DNA of 64,000 nucleotides from Pedobacter sp. W3I1 (GTDB taxonomy: Bacteria > Bacteroidota > Bacteroidia > Sphingobacteriales > Sphingobacteriaceae), in assembly GCF_030816015.1 (NCBI RefSeq), contig NZ_JAUSXN010000001.1:186001-250000 (forward strand), written 5' to 3'. Shown here in pieces: positions 37,277 to 46,570 of this stretch. Each line of letters starts with the position of its first letter. Positions within the stretch are counted from its first letter, which is position 1. The position numbers were made by a program, and so were the translations under genes. The notes under the pieces were generated by a model. The model saw only the letters and a program-made list of their open reading frames with translations. It was not told the origin of the DNA and ran no database searches.

Positions 37277-39091
37277 ATGCCTGATACCAACAGATACCGT
37301 TATAAAGTTTTTAAATGGATTGCGTGTACACTGCTCAGTATTTTTATCATACTTGCAGGTATAGCCTGGTTATTAAATGTAAAATCTCGCCCTATTTTAA
37401 CCGACAGGATCAAAACACTGCTCTATAAATCAACCGATAGTTTATATACCATTAGTTTTACCAAGGTTTCTACCAATGTTTTTACCGGAAATGCCACTTT
37501 ACAGAACGTAAAAATAACGCCAGACACCAATCGGTTTAAGCAACTTATAGCCTTAAAAAGAGCGCCAAATAATTTATATACGGTTTCTTTAAAAAAACTG
37601 GTGGTTAAGCACTTCCACCCATTAACCTTGTACCGCGAAAAAAAACTTCAGCTGGAAGAAATCATATTTGATAAACCAGAGGTAACGATGGTTAATCAGC
37701 AGTTTGCTTTTAATGAAGGACGTGCGCCCAGGCCAATTAAATCGCCTTACGATATTATCTCCAAAAACCTGAAAGAGTTTAGTATTAAAAGCATCCGGTT
37801 TAAAGATGTAAGTTTTAAATACATCAATAAAAATATAGCCAATTCAATACCTTTCTCTATTGATGATCTCAATATTACCTTAACCGACCTGCTAGTGGAT
37901 TCTATCTCTGCAGAAGATCCCTCACGTTTTTATCTGATTAAAGATATTGTGATTAACCTGAATAACTATGTATATCGTACCCCAGACAAAATGTATGATA
38001 TCAAATTAGACAAACTGGATTTTAGGGCAACAACGGGTAGGTTAAGGATTAACAGTTTTGCTTTAGTGCCATTACATGATGAGATGAACTTTGGCAAAGT
38101 TGCCGGATATGCCAGGGAACGTTTCAATATTAAGATGAGCGATATTATGCTTAATGGGATTGACTTGCCACTGTACATCAGCAAACAAGAACTTTGGGCT
38201 AAGGAAATGGCCATTACCAATGGTTCCGTTTCGGTATTTAACCATAACGGGCTCCCCCAAAAACCACAGGAAAACAAGATTGGAAAATTTCCCCATCAAC
38301 TTTTGCAGCTTGTTCATGCCCCTATTCTGGTTCAGAAAATCCAACTGAAAGATATAAATGTTAATTATGCGGTTTACAACAGTGAGAGTAACCAAAAAGG
38401 ACGTATTACTTTTGAGCATACTTCGGGCATTATAAAAAACGCCACCAACCTCGAAAAAATTAAAGCCATAAACCCCATTATGGAGGTTAACCTAAACACT
38501 TACCTATTTGGTGAGGGAAAGCTTGATGTGAACTTTATATTTGATCTTACCGCTAAAGATGGTGCATTTTCTTACAATGGAGTTTTACATAATTTTAATG
38601 CGCGGGTTTTAAATCAGATTACTAAACCGCTTGGTCTGGTGCGCATTAACCGAGGAAGTGTAGATAAATTGAAGTTTAATTTTAAAGCGAACGATCGGGG
38701 TGCAAAAGGAACGGTGGCTTTCTCCTACTACGACCTTTCTGTAGCGCTGATGAAAAACGACCCTGAAAAAGATCACCTGGTTACCCGCGGGTTCCTTTCT
38801 TTCTTAGCGAATGCTTTAATCATCAAATCAGAAAACCCGGGTGCAGATGGAAAGCTGGTACCTGTAAGCGTAAATTACAGCAGGCCGGTAAATACATCTT
38901 TCTTCAACATGATCTGGAAGAGCCTTTTTACCGGCATAAAATATAGCATCGGTATTACTGAAGAAAAACAGAATGAAGTACGTGAGCATATTGCAAAGTT
39001 TAAGGCCATGCGAGCCAGTCATATCCAAAGGAAACAGAAACGATTAGAGCGCCGGATAAAGAGAGCGCGGGAACAAAATGAAAAGCGATAA
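37277..39091 (+). CDS. AsmA-like membrane-anchored protein, tandem paralogue 2
   Basis: 604 residues, colinear with the gene before it: helix at about 14-35 (WIACTLLSIFIILAGIAWLL), then RPILTDRIKTLLYKSTDSLYTISFTKVSTNVFTGNATLQNVKITPD, matching the paralogue's start, and the C-terminal block GFLSFLANALIIKSENPGADG, FFNMIWKSLFTGIKYSIG. The tail is again very basic (RKQKRLERRIKRAREQNEK). The gap to the first copy is 67 bases, so they form an operon and arose by tandem duplication, now well diverged. Same tentative family assignment. Confidence 0.72.
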   Translation: MPDTNRYRYKVFKWIACTLLSIFIILAGIAWLLNVKSRPILTDRIKTLLYKSTDSLYTISFTKVSTNVFTGNATLQNVKITPDTNRFKQLIALKRAPNNLYTVSLKKLVVKHFHPLTLYREKKLQLEEIIFDKPEVTMVNQQFAFNEGRAPRPIKSPYDIISKNLKEFSIKSIRFKDVSFKYINKNIANSIPFSIDDLNITLTDLLVDSISAEDPSRFYLIKDIVINLNNYVYRTPDKMYDIKLDKLDFRATTGRLRINSFALVPLHDEMNFGKVAGYARERFNIKMSDIMLNGIDLPLYISKQELWAKEMAITNGSVSVFNHNGLPQKPQENKIGKFPHQLLQLVHAPILVQKIQLKDINVNYAVYNSESNQKGRITFEHTSGIIKNATNLEKIKAINPIMEVNLNTYLFGEGKLDVNFIFDLTAKDGAFSYNGVLHNFNARVLNQITKPLGLVRINRGSVDKLKFNFKANDRGAKGTVAFSYYDLSVALMKNDPEKDHLVTRGFLSFLANALIIKSENPGADGKLVPVSVNYSRPVNTSFFNMIWKSLFTGIKYSIGITEEKQNEVREHIAKFKAMRASHIQRKQKRLERRIKRAREQNEKR

Positions 39092-39141
39092 CATTTTGTA
39101 ACCTTTTCTTATCTTTATTCTCTAAACCTTAAACTAAAATT

Positions 39142-39699
39142 ATGATTATTGCCCTCGTTATTATCGGATTTATATTTCTTATTGGGATTTTCTTTTATAA
39201 CTCGCTCATCGGGAAGAAAAACCAGGTAACCAATGCCTTCTCGGCCATTGATGTAATGCTTAAAAAGCGGTTCGACCTTATTCCAAATCTTGTTGAAGTG
39301 GTAAAACAATACACTACTTATGAGCAGGAAACCTTAACCAAAATAGTCGAATTGAGATCTAAAGCAGGCTCGCCAAACATTAGCAGTGCAGAAAAAGCAG
39401 ATTTAGATGCGCAATTGAGCAGCAGTGTGAAAGGTTTGATGATTAATATCGAAAATTATCCTGATTTGAAGGCCAATACCAATTTTATTAACCTGCAAAC
39501 CACCTGGACTGAAAGCGAAGAACAGATTGCCGCAGCCAGACGAACTTATAATGCTTCAGTAACAGATTACAACAATTCGATTATGATGTTTCCGGGCAGT
39601 TTATTTGCCGGAATGTTAAATTTTCAACCCATTGCCGTTTTGGAAACTGCTGCAGAGGAACGCAAAAATATTAGCGCTAAAGAACTTTTTAATAATTAA
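39142..39699 (+). CDS. lemA: LemA family protein
   Basis: 185 residues: an N-terminal membrane helix (IIALVIIGFIFLIGIFFYN) with the LemA motif SLIGKKNQVTNAFSAIDVMLKKRFDLIPNLVEVVKQYTTYE, followed by a four-helix bundle ending in RTYNASVTDYNNSIMMFPGSLFAG. Function unknown; LemA genes often neighbour membrane proteins of unknown role. Its stop overlaps the start of the DUF3137 gene by one base (TAATG), so they are coupled. Confidence 0.95.
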   Translation: MIIALVIIGFIFLIGIFFYNSLIGKKNQVTNAFSAIDVMLKKRFDLIPNLVEVVKQYTTYEQETLTKIVELRSKAGSPNISSAEKADLDAQLSSSVKGLMINIENYPDLKANTNFINLQTTWTESEEQIAAARRTYNASVTDYNNSIMMFPGSLFAGMLNFQPIAVLETAAEERKNISAKELFNN

Positions 39700-40655
39700 T
39701 GTCGTTCGATATTGCAAATAATGTAGCCTTACAGCAAGTTTTGGCTACAATGGAAGTAGAGCGGAAAAGAATTGCATCTGCCCAAACCAAAGGATATATT
39801 TTTATTGCCGCGGGTATTCTGCTCTGTATTCTAGGCTTTTCCCTGGGCTTCCCTATTCCTGCCGTAATTGGTGGTTTAATACCCCTAGTTTACGGTGGTG
39901 TTTTGTTATTTAAGATCAACGATGCTTTAACAGCTTACCAAAATGCCTACAAAACCAATGTAATTGGTGCTGCCCTTAAGTTTTTAGACGAAAGTTTATC
40001 GATCAACCCTTCCCAGGGAATTGAAGCTTCGGAGTTTATGTACACACAGCTGTTTAGCACAGAGCCCGACCGCTATAAAACAGAGGATCTGGTAACCGGA
40101 TGTGCGGATAAAACCCGGTTTTACTTTGCTGAGGTACATGCTGAATATAAAACAGTAATCCAAACAAAAAACGGAACCCGAACAGAGTGGCACGACATTT
40201 TTAGAGGAATTATCTTTGCTGCTGATTTCAACAAGAAATTTAATGGCGTAACCATTGTTAAACCAAAAGATTTCGGAGCTGCTTTTGGGGCATGGTTTTC
40301 AAAAAACCTATTTTCTTTTGGCAGTAACGATCTTATCCAACTGGAGAATGTAGACTTTGATAAGACTTTTGTGACTTATGGATCTGATCAGGTCGAATCC
40401 AGATACATCCTTACACCTGCCATGATGGAGCGTATACTAAACCTGAACCACCAAACAAAGTATAACATCAGTTTATCCTTTATCGAATCGAGGATGTATA
40501 TCGCTTTCCCTTTGAACCGCAATTATTTCGAGGCACCTGTTTTTAAGTCATTGCTCAATCCTGAGACAGTAAATGAAGATATCTCCACCATAAAGTTTAT
40601 GTATGATATTGTTAAGGAGCTGGATCTGAACACAAGGATTTGGGGAAAGGAATAA
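39699..40655 (+). CDS. DUF3137 domain-containing membrane protein
   Basis: 318 residues with two adjacent transmembrane helices (YIFIAAGILLCILGFSLGFPIPAVIGGLIPLVYGGVLLF, about 30-70), then a soluble domain typical of DUF3137: DLVTGCADKTRFYFAEVHAEYK, WHDIFRGIIFAADFNKKFNGVTIV, YGSDQVESRYILTPAMMERI and an ending MYIAFPLNRNYFEAPVF. The family is commonly found next to lemA, as here (TAATG overlap). Function unknown; the pair is likely a membrane complex. A class 1 palindrome follows. Confidence 0.93.
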   Translation: MSFDIANNVALQQVLATMEVERKRIASAQTKGYIFIAAGILLCILGFSLGFPIPAVIGGLIPLVYGGVLLFKINDALTAYQNAYKTNVIGAALKFLDESLSINPSQGIEASEFMYTQLFSTEPDRYKTEDLVTGCADKTRFYFAEVHAEYKTVIQTKNGTRTEWHDIFRGIIFAADFNKKFNGVTIVKPKDFGAAFGAWFSKNLFSFGSNDLIQLENVDFDKTFVTYGSDQVESRYILTPAMMERILNLNHQTKYNISLSFIESRMYIAFPLNRNYFEAPVFKSLLNPETVNEDISTIKFMYDIVKELDLNTRIWGKE

Positions 40656-40674
40656 CAGATTTCAAATAGAAATT

Positions 40675-40758
40675 CGTCATCTCGACTGAAGCATAGCGAA
40701 ATGGAGAGATCTGCCACGATAGATTTCTCGACTTCGTTGCACTCCGCTCGAAATGACG
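40675..40758. repeat. Interspersed palindromic repeat, class 1
   Basis: CGTCATCTCGACTGAAGCATAGC left arm and TTGCACTCCGCTCGAAATGACG right arm. It separates the convergent DUF3137 and receiver genes, where it could serve as a two-way transcript end. Inverse orientation relative to 1628-1733. Confidence 0.8.
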
Positions 40759-40804
40759 ACAATTCGAGTGGAGCTTTATTTCGAAAGTTTAGCTAGGCCT
40801 ATGG

Positions 40805-41170
40805 CTAACTCAAATGTTTTTTCACAATCTCTTCGAGTGCCGCGATATCAAATGGTTTCGATAAGTAACTATCGGCACCAGCTTCATCAGCTAATGAAGA
40901 TATATCATTATTGGCCGAAAAATAAATTACCGGAATATGTTTTAAATCAGGATGGTTTTTTAAAGCTTTAGTAGCTTGTATCCCTCCCAAATCGGGTAAC
41001 CAATTATCCATAAATATTAAATCAGGCATATATGCTGCAACCTGTTCTTCTATGTTATTGGCATTTTCAGATGTTTTTATCTCATACCCGGCATCTTCCA
41101 AAATAAATGTACAGAGATCAAGGATATCCCTATTATCATCAAAAACAAATATTTTTTTTGTAACTATCAT
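40805..41170 (-). CDS. Single-domain response regulator
   Basis: 121-residue CheY-like receiver. Acidic pocket FDDN (residues 11-12), phosphoacceptor Asp55 (IFMDNWLPD), Ser/Thr switch FSANND and the Lys in YLSKPFD. The start at 41170 is chosen because a perfect GGAGG lies 6 bases before it on the minus strand (GGAGGTTAATATG), rare in this phylum; an ATG at 41197 would overlap cheB by 8 bases. Last gene of the signalling operon; it has no output domain, so it probably passes phosphate or binds a partner. Confidence 0.88.
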   Translation of the reverse strand: MIVTKKIFVFDDNRDILDLCTFILEDAGYEIKTSENANNIEEQVAAYMPDLIFMDNWLPDLGGIQATKALKNHPDLKHIPVIYFSANNDISSLADEAGADSYLSKPFDIAALEEIVKKHLS

Positions 41171-41189
41171 ATTAACCTCCGAAAAGCAA

Positions 41190-41774
41190 TTAATCATTTA
41201 ACTTATTTATATAATCAGCCATATCGTGGCTATCTAATATTAAATGCGGCTCAACATTCAGAACCGCCTGCTGTGGCATAAAGGGCATTATTGCCGTAGA
41301 TGGATTCTGTATAACTACCCTACCTCCAAAATTGTTTACACTTTTTAATCCTTCTACGCCATCAGCATTAGACCCTGAAAGTAAAATACAGACTAATTTT
41401 TCTTTAAAAACCTCAGCTGCTGATTGAAAGGTAACATCAATTGATGGTCGGGAATAATTTACTTTTTCAGAATAATCTAAAGATATACTTTGGTCCTCCT
41501 CTATCAGCATATGATAATCAGCAGGTGCAATAAAAACCTTGCCAGGGTTTAAAAATTCCTTTTCTTCTGCTTCGCTAACTGCCAATGTCGTCCGCGATTT
41601 TAATAAATCGGTTAAAAGAGATTCGTTACTTGCCTTACGGTGAACCACTAATACAATAGGGAAACTGATATCGTTTCTTAGGGCAGGAAAAATTTCGAGC
41701 AATACATCTAAACTACCGGCCGAACCGCCAATAATTAATGCACCACAAGATATAGAATCTACAGTTTCCGCCAT
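41190..41774 (-). CDS. cheB: CheB-type methylesterase domain protein
   Basis: 194-residue stand-alone CheB methylesterase domain with no receiver. Catalytic triad residues are Ser18 (GGSAGSLDVLL), His45 (VVHRKASNESLL) and Asp138 (LLSGSNADGVEGLK). CheB demethylates or deamidates receptor glutamates, but no methyl-accepting chemotaxis protein is coded here, so the substrate is unknown. Start overlaps cheR by 16 bases. Similar CheB/CheR pairs occur with hybrid kinases in non-chemotactic systems. Confidence 0.92.
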   Translation of the reverse strand: MAETVDSISCGALIIGGSAGSLDVLLEIFPALRNDISFPIVLVVHRKASNESLLTDLLKSRTTLAVSEAEEKEFLNPGKVFIAPADYHMLIEEDQSISLDYSEKVNYSRPSIDVTFQSAAEVFKEKLVCILLSGSNADGVEGLKSVNNFGGRVVIQNPSTAIMPFMPQQAVLNVEPHLILDSHDMADYINKLND

Positions 41775-42577
41775 ATTTTCTCCATTTTAACCCTTTTGTA
41801 TTCTTTGGCTTTTGGCCAGAACTCCAGGCTTTCTTTACTTCCCAAAGCAAGATACCCCAATTTCTCGATGCTACCATCAAATAGGTTAAATACTTTATGC
41901 TGCAAATCTTTATCGAAATAAATTAATACATTTCTACATAAAATCAACTGAAATTCATTAAAAGAATGATCGGAAACCAGGTTATGTGTAGAAAAAATCA
42001 TTTTACTATTTAAGCTTTCATCAAATTTTGCCAAAGAGTAGTTCGCAGTGTAATAAGTAGAGAAATCTTTTAACCCACCAGACTGCAGATAATTTTCAGA
42101 ATACTGCTTTAAATAGTTTAAAGGGAACATGCCTTTTTTTGCTTTATCTAAAACCGATGGATTAATATCTGTAGCATAAATAAGCGATTTATTGAGTAAA
42201 TTAAGCTCTTTTAAAACAATGGCAAGCGAATAAGCCTCTTCTCCGGTAGAACAGCCCGCCACCCAAATGCGGATAAACGGATAAGTACCCAGCACGGGAA
42301 GTACATCATTTCGCAAAGATTTATAAAAGGAAGGATCACGAAACATTTCGGTAACATTAACCGTAATCTCCTCTAAAAAACGCTTAAAATATTGCTTATC
42401 TGTTTTAACTGTGTAACGAAATTCTGCAAAACTCACAAAATTATCCAATGCATAAAGGCGTATAATTCTTCTTTTTATCGATGCATGAGAGTATTCCAGA
42501 AAATCATAACCGTGAGTTTCTAAAACATCATTCAACAGGATTTCTACCTGTTCATTATCTATCACATCACTTATCAC
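41759..42577 (-). CDS. cheR: CheR-type protein-glutamate methyltransferase
   Basis: 272 residues. The N-terminal helical domain (LLNDVLETHGYDFLEYSHASIKRRIIRL) and SAM-binding fold with WVAGCSTGEEAYSLAIVL, NKSLIYATDINPSVLDKAK and the FNEFQLILCRNVLIYFD motif are typical of CheR. It uses SAM to methylate glutamates on receptor-type proteins. Here it is in an operon with cheB, receivers and a CHASE3 hybrid kinase and without recognisable chemoreceptors, so the methylated target may be the kinase or an unlinked protein. Confidence 0.93.
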   Translation of the reverse strand: MISDVIDNEQVEILLNDVLETHGYDFLEYSHASIKRRIIRLYALDNFVSFAEFRYTVKTDKQYFKRFLEEITVNVTEMFRDPSFYKSLRNDVLPVLGTYPFIRIWVAGCSTGEEAYSLAIVLKELNLLNKSLIYATDINPSVLDKAKKGMFPLNYLKQYSENYLQSGGLKDFSTYYTANYSLAKFDESLNSKMIFSTHNLVSDHSFNEFQLILCRNVLIYFDKDLQHKVFNLFDGSIEKLGYLALGSKESLEFWPKAKEYKRVKMEKIWRKL

Positions 42578-42580
42578 CTG

Positions 42581-42952
42581 CTATTCTGTAAAGTTTTCTA
42601 TTTGCGTTAATAACTCATCTACATTTATCGGTTTTGAAATATAACCTGATGCTCCTGCGCTTAAGCAACGCTCCTTATCGCCAACCATAGCCTGAGCGGT
42701 TACCGCTAACACAGGTATATTCTGCATTTTAGCCGATTTCTTCATTACTGCAATAGCTTGATAACCGTCCATGTCTGGCATCATCATATCCATTAAAACA
42801 ATGGCAACATTATCGTGCTTTTCCAGAATAGAAAAACCGTCTTTGGCACTTATAGCAGATAAACAATCAAAACCTTTGGCCTTTAAAACAGCTTTTAAAG
42901 CAAAAATGTTTCTGTTATCATCATCAATGATGAGAATTAATTTTTGAGGCAT
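42581..42952 (-). CDS. Single-domain response regulator
   Basis: 123-residue receiver: DDDNRN acidic pocket near residues 9-14, phosphoacceptor Asp in LMDMMMPDMDGY (about residue 55), and Lys in YISKPINVDEL. No output domain. The sequence closely resembles the third receiver of the large hybrid kinase encoded upstream (LMDMMMPELDGY, YISKPVDMDQL), so one likely arose from the other. Three bases separate it from cheR and 15 from the kinase gene. Confidence 0.92.
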   Translation of the reverse strand: MPQKLILIIDDDNRNIFALKAVLKAKGFDCLSAISAKDGFSILEKHDNVAIVLMDMMMPDMDGYQAIAVMKKSAKMQNIPVLAVTAQAMVGDKERCLSAGASGYISKPINVDELLTQIENFTE

Positions 42953-42967
42953 AAAATAAAAAATGGT

Positions 42968-45900
42968 TTATGATTTATGGTGATTTTCGTACAACCATAC
43001 CCTTAATAACGATATCAGCTGATCCATATCTACTGGTTTGCTAATATAATCAGATGCACCTGCAGCAATACACTTTTCGCGATCGCCCATCATTGCTTTT
43101 GCAGTAACAGCCAAAATGGGCAGATTCCGGTATTTAATATCCTGCCTGATGGCTGTTGTAGTTTCGTAACCGTCTAATTCTGGCATCATCATATCCATTA
43201 AAACGACATCAATTCCAGGGTTTTCATTTAATAGTTTAAGGGCTTCTTTACCATCGGTGGCTGCTACAACTTTCATCTGGTGCTGTTCCAACATTTTGGT
43301 TAAGGAGAAGATGTTACGCACATCATCATCTGCTATCAGCACGGTTTTACCAAACAGTACATCCTGCAATTCGGAAAACTTTTTAGGTGTTTTAGTTTTT
43401 TCCTTGCTTTTTTCTTCTACCAGGTGAAGAAACAGGCCTGCTTCATCCAAAATACGTTGATAAGAATGTGCCGTTTTTACAACGATGGAATCAGCGTATT
43501 GTTTGATCCGGTTTTCTTCTCCTTTTGAAAGGTTTTTACCTGTGAAAATGATGATTGGTAAATTCTCTAAACCCGGCGTTTTCTTTACCACCTCCAGCGT
43601 TTCGTAAGCATGCTTGTCAGGAATACCCATATCCAAAATCACGCAATTAACCTCCGGCTTGTGCAGGGCAGAAACACTTTTGTTTACCTGGTTAACAATT
43701 TCTGTCTGAATATTAAAATTGCTTAAAAAATAACTTAAGGCCTTGGCATGTTGTTCATTTTCTTCTACAATAAGTACCTTTTTAGGGTGGCGGCTTAAGG
43801 CATGTTCTAGTTTTGAAAATATCTCTTGCATGTGCTCAAAAGCAAAAGGCTTATTTATGAAATCTACCGCACCTTTTAACAAACTTTCTTTCTTAACCTG
43901 TAAAGAAGACATGATGTGCACTGGAATTGGGCGTGTTGAAGGATCTGATTTCAGCTCTTCCATTACCTGCCAGCCATCTTTAACGGGCAATTGGATATCG
44001 AGTAAAATGGCAAGTGGTTTAAACGTTTTCGCCATTTCAATACCCGCATCACCACGAACGGCAACCAAACCTTTATAATTTCTTTTCCGGGTAAAATCTA
44101 ACAGTGTTTTAGCAAAAGGAGTATCATCCTCAACAATTAAAATCACTTTATCATCAGGCTGAATATTATCGCGATCATCTTCAATCTCTTGCGGAATATT
44201 TTCGACTGTTAAATGGCTCACTTTTTTAAATGGAGCCTCTGCGGCGATTACCGGTTTGTCTACACTTGGCACAACACCATCAAAGCCTTTATTTATATCA
44301 ATAGGTAAGGTGAGTGTAAAAATACTCCCTTCGCCCTCTGTACTTTTTAAATCAATATACCCGCCCAATAGTTTGGCCAATTCTCTACTAATGGAAAGCC
44401 CCAGGCCGGTGCCGCCAAATTTGCGGCGTGTAGAGCCATCTGCCTGTTGAAAAGCCTCGAATACCATGCCTTGCTTTTCGGGTGCAATACCTACGCCCGT
44501 ATCGGTAACTTTAAATACCAATGCCCCTAACTTTTCGTTTTTATTGATATTTAGGGTTACAGTACCTATGGTAGTAAATTTAATGGCGTTTGATAGCAGG
44601 TTTTTAATAATCTGCTCCAGGCGCATTTTATCGGTATGAAAAAACTCAGGAACTTCTGCCGATTTTTCGATAATAAAGTTTAGGTTCTTCTCTTTAGCTA
44701 AGGGGTTAAACAGCGAACGCATGTTAAGAATGATCTCGTCAACCTTAATATTTGTTCTATCGAGCTCCATTTTGCCAGCTTCGATTTTAGAAAGGTCTAA
44801 AATTTCGTCGATTAAACTTAAAAGGCCCTGGCCTGAGCTTTGAATAACCGCTGCATATTCCTGATGCTCAGGATCCATAGCTTCATTTTCGGCCATTAAT
44901 CTCGACAATAACAATATCGAGTTGAGTGGTGTTCTTAACTCGTGCGACATATTGGCCAAAAATTCTGACTTATACCTTGTACTCAGTTCTAAAGCTTCAG
45001 CCTTTTGCTGAATCTCTATATTGCGTTCTTCTATGAGCTCATTTTTTTCTTCCAATAAGCTGCTTCTTTCTTCCAGCTCCTGGTTACTTTGCAACAGTTC
45101 TTCTTGCTGTACACGTAATTCTTCTTCGCTGGCCTGAAGTTTCTGTGCCTGTGCTTCGAGCTCTGCATTTAAGCCTTCTAACTCATTGTGCTGAACCTGC
45201 AACTCTTCTGATTGTGCCTGCGTTTCTTCCAACAACTGCTGCAGCTTTTGCCTGTTCTGTGCACCCAATAAGGCGGTACCCACATCAGATAAAACCAGGT
45301 TTAAAAAGTGCAATTGCAGATCGCTGTATTTACCAATAGTGCCTAATTCTAAACCGCCTATTGAAATTTCATTTCTAATAATTGGTAGCACAATTACCTG
45401 CGCGGGTTTAATATTACCCGTGGCATGTGTAATGGTTAGTTCGTTCTGCGGAACATCATCCAACAATATAGGCTTACCTGATTTAACCGCCTGGCCAATT
45501 AAGCCCTGGCCAAGTTCCATGGTTTGGATTAGATTTTGTCGCTGTAAAGCATATTGCCCCTTCAAATGCAGGTATCCATCATCTTTAAATAAATAAATGG
45601 CACCGATCTGGCTCTTAGTATAAATAGCCAAAAACTCTATAATATCTTCTGCTAAATGGAAAACGTCTTTTTCGCCAACCATTTTTACGTTTAGGTTAGC
45701 TACGCCAGTTTGCAACCATTCATTCTCTTCTAAAGTATCGAAAGATTTTTTCAAGGATAATGACATTGTATTTAGCGATTCGGAAAGCTCGCCAATATCA
45801 TCCTGGGTTTGGCTATCGAGTTTTACGCCATAATTACCATTAGAAATTTGATAGGCAATTTCTTTAATGGCAGCAATACGTTTCTCCATCTCGTATTTTT

Positions 45901-46552
45901 TATCTTCAATTTCCTGTTGAAGTTTAACACGTTCATCAAAATCAATTGATACTCTCCGGTAAAAAAACAAAGTGATGAGAATGGCAATAAGCGCTGCAAT
46001 TAAAATCAGTACCGGGGTATAAGAAGTAAGTTTATTTAATTCGTTGGTTCTTTCTTCAAGCAGTCTTTTCTCTTCAGCTACCATTTTACTCACAATAGCC
46101 CTGGCCTCATCCATATAAACCTTGCCTTGAAACAAAACCGTAGGATCAATAACACCGCCCAAAGTTTTAATCTCTATGGTCGATTTAATAATATCCAGTC
46201 TTTTAAAAAGAATACTTTTAAGTGCGGCTACATTTTTTTGCTGTACGCTATTATCCCTGGTATCGAGTTCAACTTTCTTTAATATCAAAGCTGCCGAATC
46301 ACTGGCGCCGTAGTAAGGCGTTAAAAACACCTTGTTTCCCGTTAATAAAAAACCCCGCTGACCAGTTTCGGCGTCTTTTAAATAGGATATAATACTCTCC
46401 GCATTTAATATCACCTCATCACTTTTTTTTACCAGTTCGGTACTTTTAATAAGGTTGTTAATACTTACATAAGAGGCCAGTGAACTAATAAATAGAATAA
46501 TTAGCGATAAGCCAAGGCCTAAACGTAAATTATTTTTAAGAGTTGTTTTCAT
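42968..46552 (-). CDS. CHASE3-GAF hybrid histidine kinase with three receivers
   Basis: 1194 residues. Order: TM (12-32), CHASE3-type periplasmic sensor (about 40-175), TM (178-198), HAMP (about 200-275), GAF (about 290-430), long coiled coil (435-525, rich in Glu/Gln), HisKA with His537 (NMSHELRTPLNSIL), ATPase (GTGLGLS near 715), then receivers REC1 (Asp852, LLDIQLPVKDGW), REC2 (Asp974, ILDMGIPDKHAY) and REC3 (Asp1120, LMDMMMPELDGY). The three receivers suggest multi-step or integrating phosphotransfer; no HPt domain is present. It anchors an operon with cheR, cheB and stand-alone receivers. The signal is unknown. Confidence 0.93.
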   Translation of the reverse strand: MKTTLKNNLRLGLGLSLIILFISSLASYVSINNLIKSTELVKKSDEVILNAESIISYLKDAETGQRGFLLTGNKVFLTPYYGASDSAALILKKVELDTRDNSVQQKNVAALKSILFKRLDIIKSTIEIKTLGGVIDPTVLFQGKVYMDEARAIVSKMVAEEKRLLEERTNELNKLTSYTPVLILIAALIAILITLFFYRRVSIDFDERVKLQQEIEDKKYEMEKRIAAIKEIAYQISNGNYGVKLDSQTQDDIGELSESLNTMSLSLKKSFDTLEENEWLQTGVANLNVKMVGEKDVFHLAEDIIEFLAIYTKSQIGAIYLFKDDGYLHLKGQYALQRQNLIQTMELGQGLIGQAVKSGKPILLDDVPQNELTITHATGNIKPAQVIVLPIIRNEISIGGLELGTIGKYSDLQLHFLNLVLSDVGTALLGAQNRQKLQQLLEETQAQSEELQVQHNELEGLNAELEAQAQKLQASEEELRVQQEELLQSNQELEERSSLLEEKNELIEERNIEIQQKAEALELSTRYKSEFLANMSHELRTPLNSILLLSRLMAENEAMDPEHQEYAAVIQSSGQGLLSLIDEILDLSKIEAGKMELDRTNIKVDEIILNMRSLFNPLAKEKNLNFIIEKSAEVPEFFHTDKMRLEQIIKNLLSNAIKFTTIGTVTLNINKNEKLGALVFKVTDTGVGIAPEKQGMVFEAFQQADGSTRRKFGGTGLGLSISRELAKLLGGYIDLKSTEGEGSIFTLTLPIDINKGFDGVVPSVDKPVIAAEAPFKKVSHLTVENIPQEIEDDRDNIQPDDKVILIVEDDTPFAKTLLDFTRKRNYKGLVAVRGDAGIEMAKTFKPLAILLDIQLPVKDGWQVMEELKSDPSTRPIPVHIMSSLQVKKESLLKGAVDFINKPFAFEHMQEIFSKLEHALSRHPKKVLIVEENEQHAKALSYFLSNFNIQTEIVNQVNKSVSALHKPEVNCVILDMGIPDKHAYETLEVVKKTPGLENLPIIIFTGKNLSKGEENRIKQYADSIVVKTAHSYQRILDEAGLFLHLVEEKSKEKTKTPKKFSELQDVLFGKTVLIADDDVRNIFSLTKMLEQHQMKVVAATDGKEALKLLNENPGIDVVLMDMMMPELDGYETTTAIRQDIKYRNLPILAVTAKAMMGDREKCIAAGASDYISKPVDMDQLISLLRVWLYENHHKS

Positions 46553-46570
46553 TATATGGATTCAGGATAA

